Translations under genes and position numbers: made by a program
Source: DATJFQ01 sp035495555
GTDB lineage: Bacteria > Acidobacteriota > Vicinamibacteria > Vicinamibacterales > 2-12-FULL-66-21
Assembly: GCA_035495555.1 (NCBI GenBank)
Contig: DATJFQ010000038.1
Span: 36,228-100,227, forward strand
DNA length: 64,000 nucleotides
Direction of reading: 5' to 3'
In this document: piece by piece, positions 6,928-15,058 of the stretch
Position numbering within the stretch: position 1 is the first letter of the stretch
Layout of the letters: each line of letters opens with the position of its first letter
Notes under the pieces: generated by a model
What the model was told of the DNA's origin: nothing
Database searches by the model: none
Seen by the model: only the letters and a program-made list of their open reading frames with translations

Positions 6928-9519
6928 CTATCTGGTCTCCTTCGCGACGAAGATCGCGTCGATGGTGCGGCCGAAATGGTAGACATACGTGCGGCCGGCG
7001 TCTGCCCACTGCGTGACCATCAGTTCGTACACACCAGCCGTATCGGGAGGCGCAATCTCGCGGAGCGGGGTTCGCGTTCCGGTGGCGATGTCGATGCTCT
7101 CGATCCGCGCCGGGACGCCCCGGCTCGCGTTGACGGCAATCGAGTGACTGTCGTTCCATCCGATCACCGCATCGTCGTCGGCAAAGCCTCGGACGGGCGC
7201 GTGCGCGTCGCCGTCGATCGTCCGTGTCTCGAAGCCCTGCGGTGCATGGACGAGCAGCGTGCGGCCATCCGGCGCCAGCCACGCGGCCCGAACGCCTTCC
7301 GGGGTGACCGGCTGCGGAGGTCCGCCTGCGATCGAAATGAGATAACACCGAGGCGGCTTGTCCGGCTCGCTCCCGCACGTCAACAGGTGCCTGCCGTCGG
7401 GCATCCACTGCGGTTCCGGAGGATACGGCGGATCACCGGTGAGATCCCGGATCGGGCGGCGATCAATGTGCTGGGCTTGTCCCGCGCCTGTCGGATACAG
7501 ATAGATCTCGCCGGTCGCGGGAATGATCGCCCCAACCCAGCGCCCATCTGGCGAGGGACCCCATGACATTCCTTCACCGAGCCGAACGACTTTGTCGGTC
7601 GTCATGTCACGAATCGCCGCGGCATAGTTCGGCCCGGCATTCTGACTGAGATCCGTGAATGCCATCAGGCGCCGGTCGGATGAGAGGAGGCCGTTCTGCG
7701 GAAAATCGAGCCACCGCAGCTCTCGTTCGGCGCTCTGGCCCGGCAGGAGCGCGCGCATGCTGTACCGGAAATCGTTGCGGACGATCAACATGCGGCCGTC
7801 GGACGCGACATCGTACAGGACCATCGCGTCGGCGCTCGCGATCCGCTGCCGGACCACCGGCGTTCCCGCAACGTTGACAATGAGCGGCTGCTGCTCGACG
7901 CCGCTGTCGGATGCAGAGAACAGTACGGAGCGTCCGTCGGCGGACCACGCCGCACCTTCCTCACCCCAGTACTCGCCGGCGAGCTGCTTGATGGCGCCGC
8001 TGGACGTGAGCACCTTGACCCACCCCCGGTCGTCGCCCGCGGTCTGATGCTCGAAGAAGGCGACTTGCGACCCGTCGGGGGACACACGCGGGTCGCTGAG
8101 ATACCCGCTGACGCTGTACCGCACGGTTCCTGCCGGGTACTCGAGTCGATCCTGGGTACCCACGTGATGAATGATTGCGAGCGAAGCGCCGTCGGGTGCC
8201 CAGTCGGCTTCGCGCACGTCCTCCATCCACTGCCTCGGCGCGCCGTCCAGCGCCATTCGTGCAAGCGTTCCGGTGAACAGGCGGTGGTGAAGAAAACGCG
8301 CGCCGGTCAACACCGCGAGCTCGCCCTTGGATGAAACCGAGAGCAGGTGGGTATCACGCTGCCCGAGCGCTTGCGGCATTACGCTTCCCGGCCGTATGGC
8401 AAACAATTCGGGCACATTGCCGCTCATGGCCGCGCTGAAGACGATCGTCTGTCCGTCGGGCGCGAACCTGGCGTTGGTCACCCACATGGGGTCCCACGTC
8501 TTCTTCTCGAAGACGAGCGACGAGGGCGTCGGACCGAGCCGTCGATCGGCCAGGGCTCCGGCCGCGGCGCTCAATGCGATCGCCGCCGCAAGCGCCGCCG
8601 GTCGCAGCCACCGGCGGCGCGACGAGACCGCGACCCCCGTGCGCGGGCTGGACGAGATGTTCGATCCCGAGAGCGCCTCGAGCGCAAATGCCACGTCGCG
8701 TGCGGTCTGAAATCGTTCCTTCGGATTCTTCTCGAGCGAGTGGCGGACGATGCGTTCGATCGCCGGCGGGACGTCACCGCGGATCGCGGTGAGCTCGGGC
8801 GGATCATCTCTGAGGATCGCCGTCATCGTCTCCGCGGACGTGTCGCGCTGAAACGCGCGGCGCCCCGTCAACATTTCGTACAGCACGGCGCCGAACGCGA
8901 ACAGGTCCGCGCGGCCGTCCACGGCCTGGCCTTTGATCTGTTCGGGCGCCATGTAGCCGACGGTGCCCATCACGGTGCCGGCGTCGGTCAACGCGGCAAC
9001 CGTTTCGCCGGCGCTGGTGGCACCGGCAGCAGCCGCAGAGACCGCGGACCGGGCCAGACCGAAATCGAGAATCTTCAGCTGGCCATCTTCGAGCAGGAAG
9101 ATATTTTCCGGTTTGAGATCCCGGTGAACGAGCCCTTTGTCGTGGGCCGCGCCGAGACCTCGGGCGATCTGGACGGCGTACTCGACCGACTTCCGCGGCG
9201 GCAGTGGGCTGCGGTTGAGCCGATCGCGCAGCGTTTCGCCCTCCAGCAGCTCCATGACGACGTAAAGCTGCTTGTCGACCACACCCGTGTCGAAGATGTT
9301 GAGGATGTTCGGATGGGACAGCGTCGCGATCGCCTGCGCTTCGCGCTCGAACCGTGCGCGCCGCTCCCCGTCGTCGGCAAACGCCGGCGGCAGGACCTTG
9401 ACCGCGACGTCGCGATTGAGCCGGGAGTCGCGGGCTCGATAGACCTCGCCCATGCCTCCCTGGCCCAGGAGGCTCTGGATCACGTAAGGACCGACGCGGG
9501 CACCGGCGTTGAGAGCCAT
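6928..9519 (-). CDS. Ser/Thr protein kinase with TolB/WD40-like propeller (kinase 1)
   Basis: An 863-residue Pkn-type receptor kinase. The kinase domain (about 10-280) has the Gly loop GQGGMGEVY, VAVK lysine K41, HRDLKPEN at 132-139, DFG at D152 and APEQ near 191, so it should be active. One membrane helix at about 305-324 separates it from a long propeller-like region with several SPDG/APDG repeats, predicted outside the membrane. I chose the ATG at 9519 because GARVGPYVI aligns with the start of the other kinases. An ATG 33 bp upstream is possible. It is the only kinase here on the minus strand. Its propeller is the most diverged of the group sharing ARFAPDG. The propeller ligand and phosphorylation targets are unknown. 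Confidence 0.93.
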   Translation of the reverse strand: MALNAGARVGPYVIQSLLGQGGMGEVYRARDSRLNRDVAVKVLPPAFADDGERRARFEREAQAIATLSHPNILNIFDTGVVDKQLYVVMELLEGETLRDRLNRSPLPPRKSVEYAVQIARGLGAAHDKGLVHRDLKPENIFLLEDGQLKILDFGLARSAVSAAAAGATSAGETVAALTDAGTVMGTVGYMAPEQIKGQAVDGRADLFAFGAVLYEMLTGRRAFQRDTSAETMTAILRDDPPELTAIRGDVPPAIERIVRHSLEKNPKERFQTARDVAFALEALSGSNISSSPRTGVAVSSRRRWLRPAALAAAIALSAAAGALADRRLGPTPSSLVFEKKTWDPMWVTNARFAPDGQTIVFSAAMSGNVPELFAIRPGSVMPQALGQRDTHLLSVSSKGELAVLTGARFLHHRLFTGTLARMALDGAPRQWMEDVREADWAPDGASLAIIHHVGTQDRLEYPAGTVRYSVSGYLSDPRVSPDGSQVAFFEHQTAGDDRGWVKVLTSSGAIKQLAGEYWGEEGAAWSADGRSVLFSASDSGVEQQPLIVNVAGTPVVRQRIASADAMVLYDVASDGRMLIVRNDFRYSMRALLPGQSAERELRWLDFPQNGLLSSDRRLMAFTDLSQNAGPNYAAAIRDMTTDKVVRLGEGMSWGPSPDGRWVGAIIPATGEIYLYPTGAGQAQHIDRRPIRDLTGDPPYPPEPQWMPDGRHLLTCGSEPDKPPRCYLISIAGGPPQPVTPEGVRAAWLAPDGRTLLVHAPQGFETRTIDGDAHAPVRGFADDDAVIGWNDSHSIAVNASRGVPARIESIDIATGTRTPLREIAPPDTAGVYELMVTQWADAGRTYVYHFGRTIDAIFVAKETR

Positions 9520-9580
9520 GAGTTGTGTGAGGCGTGGGCCGCCGCGAATCATACTCCGACGTGCATTCCGGGCGGTTTGG

Positions 9581-9871
9581 CGCGGGGACCCGGCACGGCG
9601 ACTGGAACTGATCAGCGGCGCCTCGCGTTCGGACCGTCCGCGCTTGCGGCGATTGCTATCCGCCCTCCCGGTCCTTTACCCGACAGATGATACCTGGCGC
9701 ATCATCGACGGTTGGGTGGAACGTGCTGCGGAAAGGGGAACGCGGTTCGGCGTTGGAGACCTGCTCATCGGAGCACTCGCCGCTCAAGCCGGTGTGCTCG
9801 TGTAGTCGCTCGACTCGGATTTCGCGCGGATGGAATCGCTGGACCTGATTGCCCGATACGACGCCGCCTGA
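9581..9871 (+). pseudogene. Remnant of a PIN-domain (VapC-like) toxin
   Basis: Read in one frame, this segment resembles the C-terminal two thirds of a VapC-type PIN ribonuclease. RLELISGA is the conserved Glu motif, TDDTWRIID and GVGDLLIGALAA follow, and after a TAG at 9803-9805 the frame continues SLDSDFARM and ends at TGA 9871. LDSDF is the usual fourth acidic site. PIN proteins often have a bulky residue where the TAG sits, so TGG to TAG is a likely lesion. The N-terminal DTS/DTN strand is missing, and no antitoxin gene is adjacent. The upstream end abuts the start of kinase 1. Confidence 0.7.
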
Positions 9872-9879
9872 GCGCCTGA

Positions 9880-9885
9880 TACAAT
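9880..9885 (+). promoter_or_regulatory. Putative -10 box (TACAAT) of kinase 2
   Basis: TACAAT lies 10 bp before the ATG at 9896. No Shine-Dalgarno sequence is present, so a very short or absent 5' leader is inferred. Confidence 0.45.
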
Positions 9886-9895
9886 CCGCGCACAC

Positions 9896-12451
9896 ATGAC
9901 TCCGGGAACGGGCTCGCACCTTGGTCCGTACGAAGTCGTCGAGCCGATCGGCGCCGGCGGCATGGGCGAAGTGTTTCGCGCGCGCGACACGCGCCTCGGA
10001 CGCGACGTCGCGCTCAAGATGCTGCCCGCCGCGTTCGCCGCCGACCAGGATCGCCTTCGCCGCTTCGAGCAGGAAGCCCGCTCGGCGGCGGCGCTCAATC
10101 ATCCAAACATCCTCGCGGTCTACGACGTCGGCACCACCAACGGCGCGCCCTACGTCGTCTCGGAACTCCTGGAGGGAAAGACGCTGCGCGCGATCCTCGA
10201 CGGCGGCGCCCTGACGACGCGCAAAGCGGTCGAATACGGCACGCAGATCGCGAGCGGCCTCGCCGCCGCGCACGAGAAAGGGATCGTTCACCGCGACATC
10301 AAACCGGAGAACGTGTTCGTTACGAAAGATGGCCGCGTCAAGATTCTCGACTTCGGCCTCGCCAAGCTGGCCGATCTGCCGTCCGCGGATGGCGGGCAGC
10401 CGACGATGACTCGGACGGGGTCCGGGATGATCCTCGGCACCGTCGGCTATATGTCGCCGGAACAGTTGCGCGGGGAGCCAGTCGACGCGCGGTCTGACGT
10501 CTTCAGTCTCGGCGCGATGCTCTACGAGATGTTCGCCGGCGAGCGCGCGTTCAAGGGCAAGTCGGCCGTCGACACGATGACGGCGATTCTGAAAGAGGAC
10601 CCACCGGACTTTCCCGAGGCGGTGCACGCGGCCGCGCCAGCCCTCGCACGGATCGTGCGTCGCTGCCTCGAGAAAAACGTCGACGAACGATTTCAGTCGG
10701 TGCGCGACCTCACGTTCGCGCTCGATGCGTTGTCGAGCGCCAGCGGGATCAAGCCGGCCGCTGTTGTCGACGCGCCGCCCCGCCCGAGTGTGAGCAGGCG
10801 CGCGCTTGGGTTCACGATGATCGTGGGCATCCTTGCCGTTGGCGCAGCGTGGATGCTCGCGCGATCCCTCGCTGCCGTTGCCGCATCGCCGGAGATCACC
10901 CAACTCACCTTTCGCAGCGGAACGGTGCGCGGCGCCCGGTTCGCGCCGGGCAGCCAGAATGTGATTTACGCGGCGGCGTGGGAAGGACAGCCGATCAAGC
11001 TGTTTTCGACACGTCCGGGCAGTCCCGATTCGGCGGCGCTCACTGTGCCCGATGCCGATCTCATGGCGGTTTCGGGCGCAACGAGCGAAATGCTGGCGAC
11101 GCTTGGCGCGGTTCCCGTCTTCTCGTACTACACGCGTGGGACGCTGGCTCGCGCATCGATTGCGGGCGGCGCGCCGCGAGCGCTGCTGGAAAACGTCATC
11201 GCCGCGGACTTCAGCCCTGACGGCCAGGCGCTCGCGGCGATCGTTGGGGTGCCTGGGGAATTCTCGCTGCAGTTTCCAGTCGGGTCCGAGCGGCTGAAGA
11301 CGCCGTATGCGATGAGCGACGTTCGCGTCGCGCCCGACGGACATCAGCTCGCGTTTCTGTCCCACGCGTCGGGTGGTGACGAGGGTGACGTCAGGGTGAT
11401 CAGCACCTCGGGAGAACAGAGAACAGTCTCGAGCGGCTGGATCACGCTCGGGGGCCTGGCCTGGGCGGCCGGAGGCCGCGAACTCTGGTTCACGGGGTCG
11501 CGAAAAGGCGGAGTGCGCGCGCTCTGGGCGGCGACACTGGACGGCCGTGAACGCCTCCTGTACCGCTCGACGGACAGTCTGACGCTCCAGGACGTCGCGC
11601 CTGACGGACGGGCGCTCGTGTCGGCCGGAACGCCGCGCGTCCGGGTCCTTTACGGGTCGCTGCATGACCCCGTCGACCATGACCTCACATGGTTCGACCA
11701 CGGCACACAACCGTCCGTGACCGCCGACGGGAAGCTGGTCGCATATACCGAGAGCGGGGAAGGCGCTGGCAGCACCTACGGCATCTTCGTCCGGGCCACC
11801 AACGGTGAGCCCGCCGTTCGAATCGCCGATGGGCGGGCCAGCGCCATCTCGCCGGACGGCACACGGGTATTGGTGCAGGACCTCGCAGATCCGCACGTCG
11901 CGGCCCTGGTCCCAACGGGCACCGGGGCACCGAAGCGGCTCAGCCTGAAGACGCTCGACCAGATTGCGATCGGAAGCTGGTTCCCCGACGGCCGGCACAT
12001 CGTCATTCTTGGTACCGAGCCGGGTCACAGCGTGCGGTCGTGGCGCCTCGATACACGGAGCGGCGAACTTGCGGCAATAACACCTGAAGGCGCCGCTGGG
12101 CGAATCGTTTCTCCGAATGGACAATACCTTGCCGTCACAGAGGGCGATGATCGTTACCTGCTCGATCTTCGAAGCGGTGCGAAACTCCGCAGCGACGGGG
12201 TGGAGAAGCCCGACCTCGCGATTGGATTTACGGCCGACTCAAAGGCGGTGTATGTCTTCAGCCCCGACTCACAGGGGGGGCGCATCTTTCGGATCGCATC
12301 CGGCATACGGACGCTCGTCCGCGCGCTGCGTCCGGCCGATCCCGCGGGACTCCGCGCTGTGTTCCAGCCATCCATGAGCCTCGATGGTGAACATTTCGCG
12401 TACAGCGTCAGTACCCTGACGTCCCAGCTCTTCCTGCTGAAACTTCCGTAG
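9896..12451 (+). CDS. Ser/Thr protein kinase with TolB/WD40-like propeller (kinase 2)
   Basis: An 851-residue receptor kinase, first of a tandem trio. The Gly loop GAGGMGEVF, K41, HRDIKPEN from H132, D152 of DFG and SPEQ at 187-190 are all present. The kinase domain runs to about residue 285. A membrane helix lies at about 302-325. The outer part opens with the ITQLTFRSGTVRGARFAPG segment shared with kinases 3 and 4 and ends in QLFLLKLP. Kinase 3 starts 10 bp after its stop, so co-transcription is likely. High identity with kinases 3 and 4 throughout points to recent tandem duplication. Ligand and targets unknown. Confidence 0.93.
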   Translation: MTPGTGSHLGPYEVVEPIGAGGMGEVFRARDTRLGRDVALKMLPAAFAADQDRLRRFEQEARSAAALNHPNILAVYDVGTTNGAPYVVSELLEGKTLRAILDGGALTTRKAVEYGTQIASGLAAAHEKGIVHRDIKPENVFVTKDGRVKILDFGLAKLADLPSADGGQPTMTRTGSGMILGTVGYMSPEQLRGEPVDARSDVFSLGAMLYEMFAGERAFKGKSAVDTMTAILKEDPPDFPEAVHAAAPALARIVRRCLEKNVDERFQSVRDLTFALDALSSASGIKPAAVVDAPPRPSVSRRALGFTMIVGILAVGAAWMLARSLAAVAASPEITQLTFRSGTVRGARFAPGSQNVIYAAAWEGQPIKLFSTRPGSPDSAALTVPDADLMAVSGATSEMLATLGAVPVFSYYTRGTLARASIAGGAPRALLENVIAADFSPDGQALAAIVGVPGEFSLQFPVGSERLKTPYAMSDVRVAPDGHQLAFLSHASGGDEGDVRVISTSGEQRTVSSGWITLGGLAWAAGGRELWFTGSRKGGVRALWAATLDGRERLLYRSTDSLTLQDVAPDGRALVSAGTPRVRVLYGSLHDPVDHDLTWFDHGTQPSVTADGKLVAYTESGEGAGSTYGIFVRATNGEPAVRIADGRASAISPDGTRVLVQDLADPHVAALVPTGTGAPKRLSLKTLDQIAIGSWFPDGRHIVILGTEPGHSVRSWRLDTRSGELAAITPEGAAGRIVSPNGQYLAVTEGDDRYLLDLRSGAKLRSDGVEKPDLAIGFTADSKAVYVFSPDSQGGRIFRIASGIRTLVRALRPADPAGLRAVFQPSMSLDGEHFAYSVSTLTSQLFLLKLP

Positions 12452-12461
12452 CACCCGCACT

Positions 12462-15029
12462 ATGACATTGACAGCGGGCACCGTCCTCGGCCCCTACGAG
12501 ATCCTCGGCCCGCTTGGCGCCGGCGGAATGGGTGAAGTGTTCCGCGCACGTGACACGCGCCTCGGACGCGACGTCGCGCTCAAGATGCTGCCGACGGCGT
12601 TCACCGCGGATCAGGATCGCCTTCGCCGCTTCGAGCAGGAGGCGCGTTCGGCAGCCGCGCTCAACCACCCCAACATCCTCGCGGTCTACGACGTCGGCAC
12701 CACCAATGACGTCCCATACGTGGTTTCGGAACTGCTCGACGGGCGCACCCTGCGGCAGATTCTCGAGGGCGGCGCGCTGACGACCCGCAAGGCGATCGAG
12801 TACGGATCGCAGCTCGCGAGCGGCCTGGCCGCGGCACACGAAAAAGGCATCATCCACCGCGACATCAAGCCGGAGAACGTGTTCGTCACCAAAGACGGCC
12901 GCGTCAAGATCCTCGATTTCGGCCTCGCGAAGCTGGCCGACATGCCGACCGCGGATGGCGTCCGCGCGACGATGACCCAGACCGACCCGGGGATGGTGGT
13001 CGGAACCGTCGGCTACATGTCGCCGGAGCAGTTACGCGCGGAGCCGGTCGACGCGAGGTCGGACGTGTTCAGTCTTGGCGCGGTGCTCTACGAGATGTTC
13101 GCGGGGGAGCGCGCCTTCAAGGGGAAGACCGCCGTCGATACGATGAGCGCGATCCTGAAAGAGGATCCGCCAGATTTCCCCGAGGCGGTGCACGCGTCCG
13201 CGCCGGCGATCGAGCGCATCGTCCGCCGCTGTCTCGAGAAGAACGTCGACGAGCGGTTCCAGTCAGTCCGGGACGTGACGTTTGCCCTCGAAGCGCTCTC
13301 GACCGCCAGCGGAATCAAACCGGTGATTGCCACGGACGCCACGGTACCGCGGCGTTCCGGGATCCCTGTGGCGACCGGGATGGGGATCACGCTGGCCGTA
13401 GCGCTCGTTGCTGCCGCCACCGGCTGGATGGCCGGACGCTCAGGTGCGCCGGCGCCAAACCCGCCAAAGGTGACCCAACTGACCTTCCGAAGCGGGAGAG
13501 TCCACGGCGCGCGGTTCGCGCCCGATGGCCAGAACGTCATCTACGCGGCCGCCTGGGAAGGGCAGCCCTTGAAGGTCTTCTCCACGCGGCCGGGCAGTTC
13601 GGATTCCACAACGCTCGCGCTGCCCGATGGCGATCTGATGGCGATCTCGCGGACCACCAACGAGATGTTGACGACGCTCGGAGCGGTGCCGGCGTTTGAC
13701 TTCTACACCCGCGGCAAGCTGGCGCGAGCGTCTGTCTCCGGCGGTGCACCGCGCGCGATTGCGGACAATGTGATCGCCGCTGATTTCAGTCCCAACGGAC
13801 AGATGCTCGCGGCCATCGTCGGCACCAACGACACCTTCTCCTTGCAATTTCCCCTCGGTACCGAACGGCTGAACACCCGGTACGCGATGAGCCACGTTCG
13901 GGTCGCACCCGACGGCGAACAACTCGCGTTCCTCTCTCATCCGTTCGGCGGCGACGAAGGGGACGTGATGGTGCTCGGCAAGGCTGGTGCGCCGCGGCCC
14001 GTCTCACGCGGATGGCTCACCCTGCAGGGGCTCGCGTGGGCGAACGGAGGCAAAGAACTCTGGTTCACGGGAGCCCGTCAGGGAGGTGTGCGCGCCCTCT
14101 GGTCCGTGACGCTCGACGGCCGCGAACGCGAGCTGTATCACTCGACGGAAGGACTCACGCTCGAGGATGTCGCGGCCGACGGCCGCACGCTTCTTTCGGC
14201 CGGGAGTCCGCGCTCACGCGTGCACTTTGGATCGCTCCGCGACGAAACAGCCGACCGGGACCTTTCGTGGTTCGATTACACCAACATCCCGACGCTGTCG
14301 GCGGACGGCAAACTGCTGGCATTCATGGAAAGCGGCGAAGGCGCGGGCAAGACGTACGGCCTCTTCGTCAGGCCAACCAACGGTGAGGCAGCGGTGCGAC
14401 TCGCGGACGGCAACGGGATAGCGCTCTCACCGGACGGCACCCAGATCTTCGCCGCCGATCTCGAGGATCGACACACGTTCAGACTGGTGCCGACCGGCAC
14501 GGGCGACGCCAGGCAGTTGCAACTCAAGACGCTCGACAGGATCATCGGCTGGACCTGGTTCCCCGACAGTCGTCATGTGCTGCTGACAGCGAACGAACCA
14601 GGCCGTCAGGCGCGCGCATGGCGCCTGGATCCGGCGAGCGGCGCGCTCGAGGCGCTCACGGCTGAAGGCGGACAGGCGCGGGTCGTTTCCCCCGACGGCC
14701 GTCTCCTGCCCGTTGCCGTCGGGTCCGACCGATACGTGCTCAATCTGGAGACCGGAGTGAAGACCCCGGTCAAAGTGGACGCCAAAGCTGTGGCCGCAGG
14801 GTTTACCGCCGATTCCTCCGGCCTTTACACCTTCGTGCCGGACGCGCAGGGTGGCCGTTTATACCGGCTGGAGCTCGCGTGGGGCGCGACGACGCTCCTG
14901 CGGACCATTCGTCCGACGGATCCGGGGTTTGTTGTGATGGACACGCCGTCTGTCAGCCTCGACGGTGATCACTTCGTTTATAGCGTCGTCAGCCAGCCGT
15001 CGCAGCTGTTCCTGCTGAAGCTGCCGTAG
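12462..15029 (+). CDS. Ser/Thr protein kinase with TolB/WD40-like propeller (kinase 3)
   Basis: An 855-residue paralogue of kinases 2 and 4. Catalytic residues K41, HRDIKPEN (H132) and DFG (D152) are intact, with SPEQ before the C-lobe. The membrane helix is at about 303-322. The propeller begins with a TFRSGRVHGARFAPDG segment and ends in SQLFLLKLP. The start ATG lies 10 bp after the kinase 2 stop, with no ribosome-binding site or promoter between, so it probably depends on the upstream transcript. The kinase half is more conserved among the trio than the propeller half, consistent with diversification of what is sensed. Confidence 0.93.
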   Translation: MTLTAGTVLGPYEILGPLGAGGMGEVFRARDTRLGRDVALKMLPTAFTADQDRLRRFEQEARSAAALNHPNILAVYDVGTTNDVPYVVSELLDGRTLRQILEGGALTTRKAIEYGSQLASGLAAAHEKGIIHRDIKPENVFVTKDGRVKILDFGLAKLADMPTADGVRATMTQTDPGMVVGTVGYMSPEQLRAEPVDARSDVFSLGAVLYEMFAGERAFKGKTAVDTMSAILKEDPPDFPEAVHASAPAIERIVRRCLEKNVDERFQSVRDVTFALEALSTASGIKPVIATDATVPRRSGIPVATGMGITLAVALVAAATGWMAGRSGAPAPNPPKVTQLTFRSGRVHGARFAPDGQNVIYAAAWEGQPLKVFSTRPGSSDSTTLALPDGDLMAISRTTNEMLTTLGAVPAFDFYTRGKLARASVSGGAPRAIADNVIAADFSPNGQMLAAIVGTNDTFSLQFPLGTERLNTRYAMSHVRVAPDGEQLAFLSHPFGGDEGDVMVLGKAGAPRPVSRGWLTLQGLAWANGGKELWFTGARQGGVRALWSVTLDGRERELYHSTEGLTLEDVAADGRTLLSAGSPRSRVHFGSLRDETADRDLSWFDYTNIPTLSADGKLLAFMESGEGAGKTYGLFVRPTNGEAAVRLADGNGIALSPDGTQIFAADLEDRHTFRLVPTGTGDARQLQLKTLDRIIGWTWFPDSRHVLLTANEPGRQARAWRLDPASGALEALTAEGGQARVVSPDGRLLPVAVGSDRYVLNLETGVKTPVKVDAKAVAAGFTADSSGLYTFVPDAQGGRLYRLELAWGATTLLRTIRPTDPGFVVMDTPSVSLDGDHFVYSVVSQPSQLFLLKLP

Positions 15030-15041
15030 CGCAGGGCACCA

Positions 15042-15047
15042 TACAAT
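15042..15047 (+). promoter_or_regulatory. Putative -10 box (TACAAT) of kinase 4
   Basis: TACAAT lies 11 bp before the ATG at 15059, in the 29-bp gap after kinase 3. It could give kinase 4 its own near-leaderless transcript in addition to read-through. Confidence 0.4.
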
Positions 15048-15058
15048 CGGCGACACAC

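Noticed and set aside
9656..12124. Very long open frame on the minus strand opposite kinase 2 (similar ones oppose the helicase and kinases 4 and 7)
   Set aside because: Arg/His/Val-rich composition with no domain. It arises from GC-rich third positions of the real gene on the other strand.
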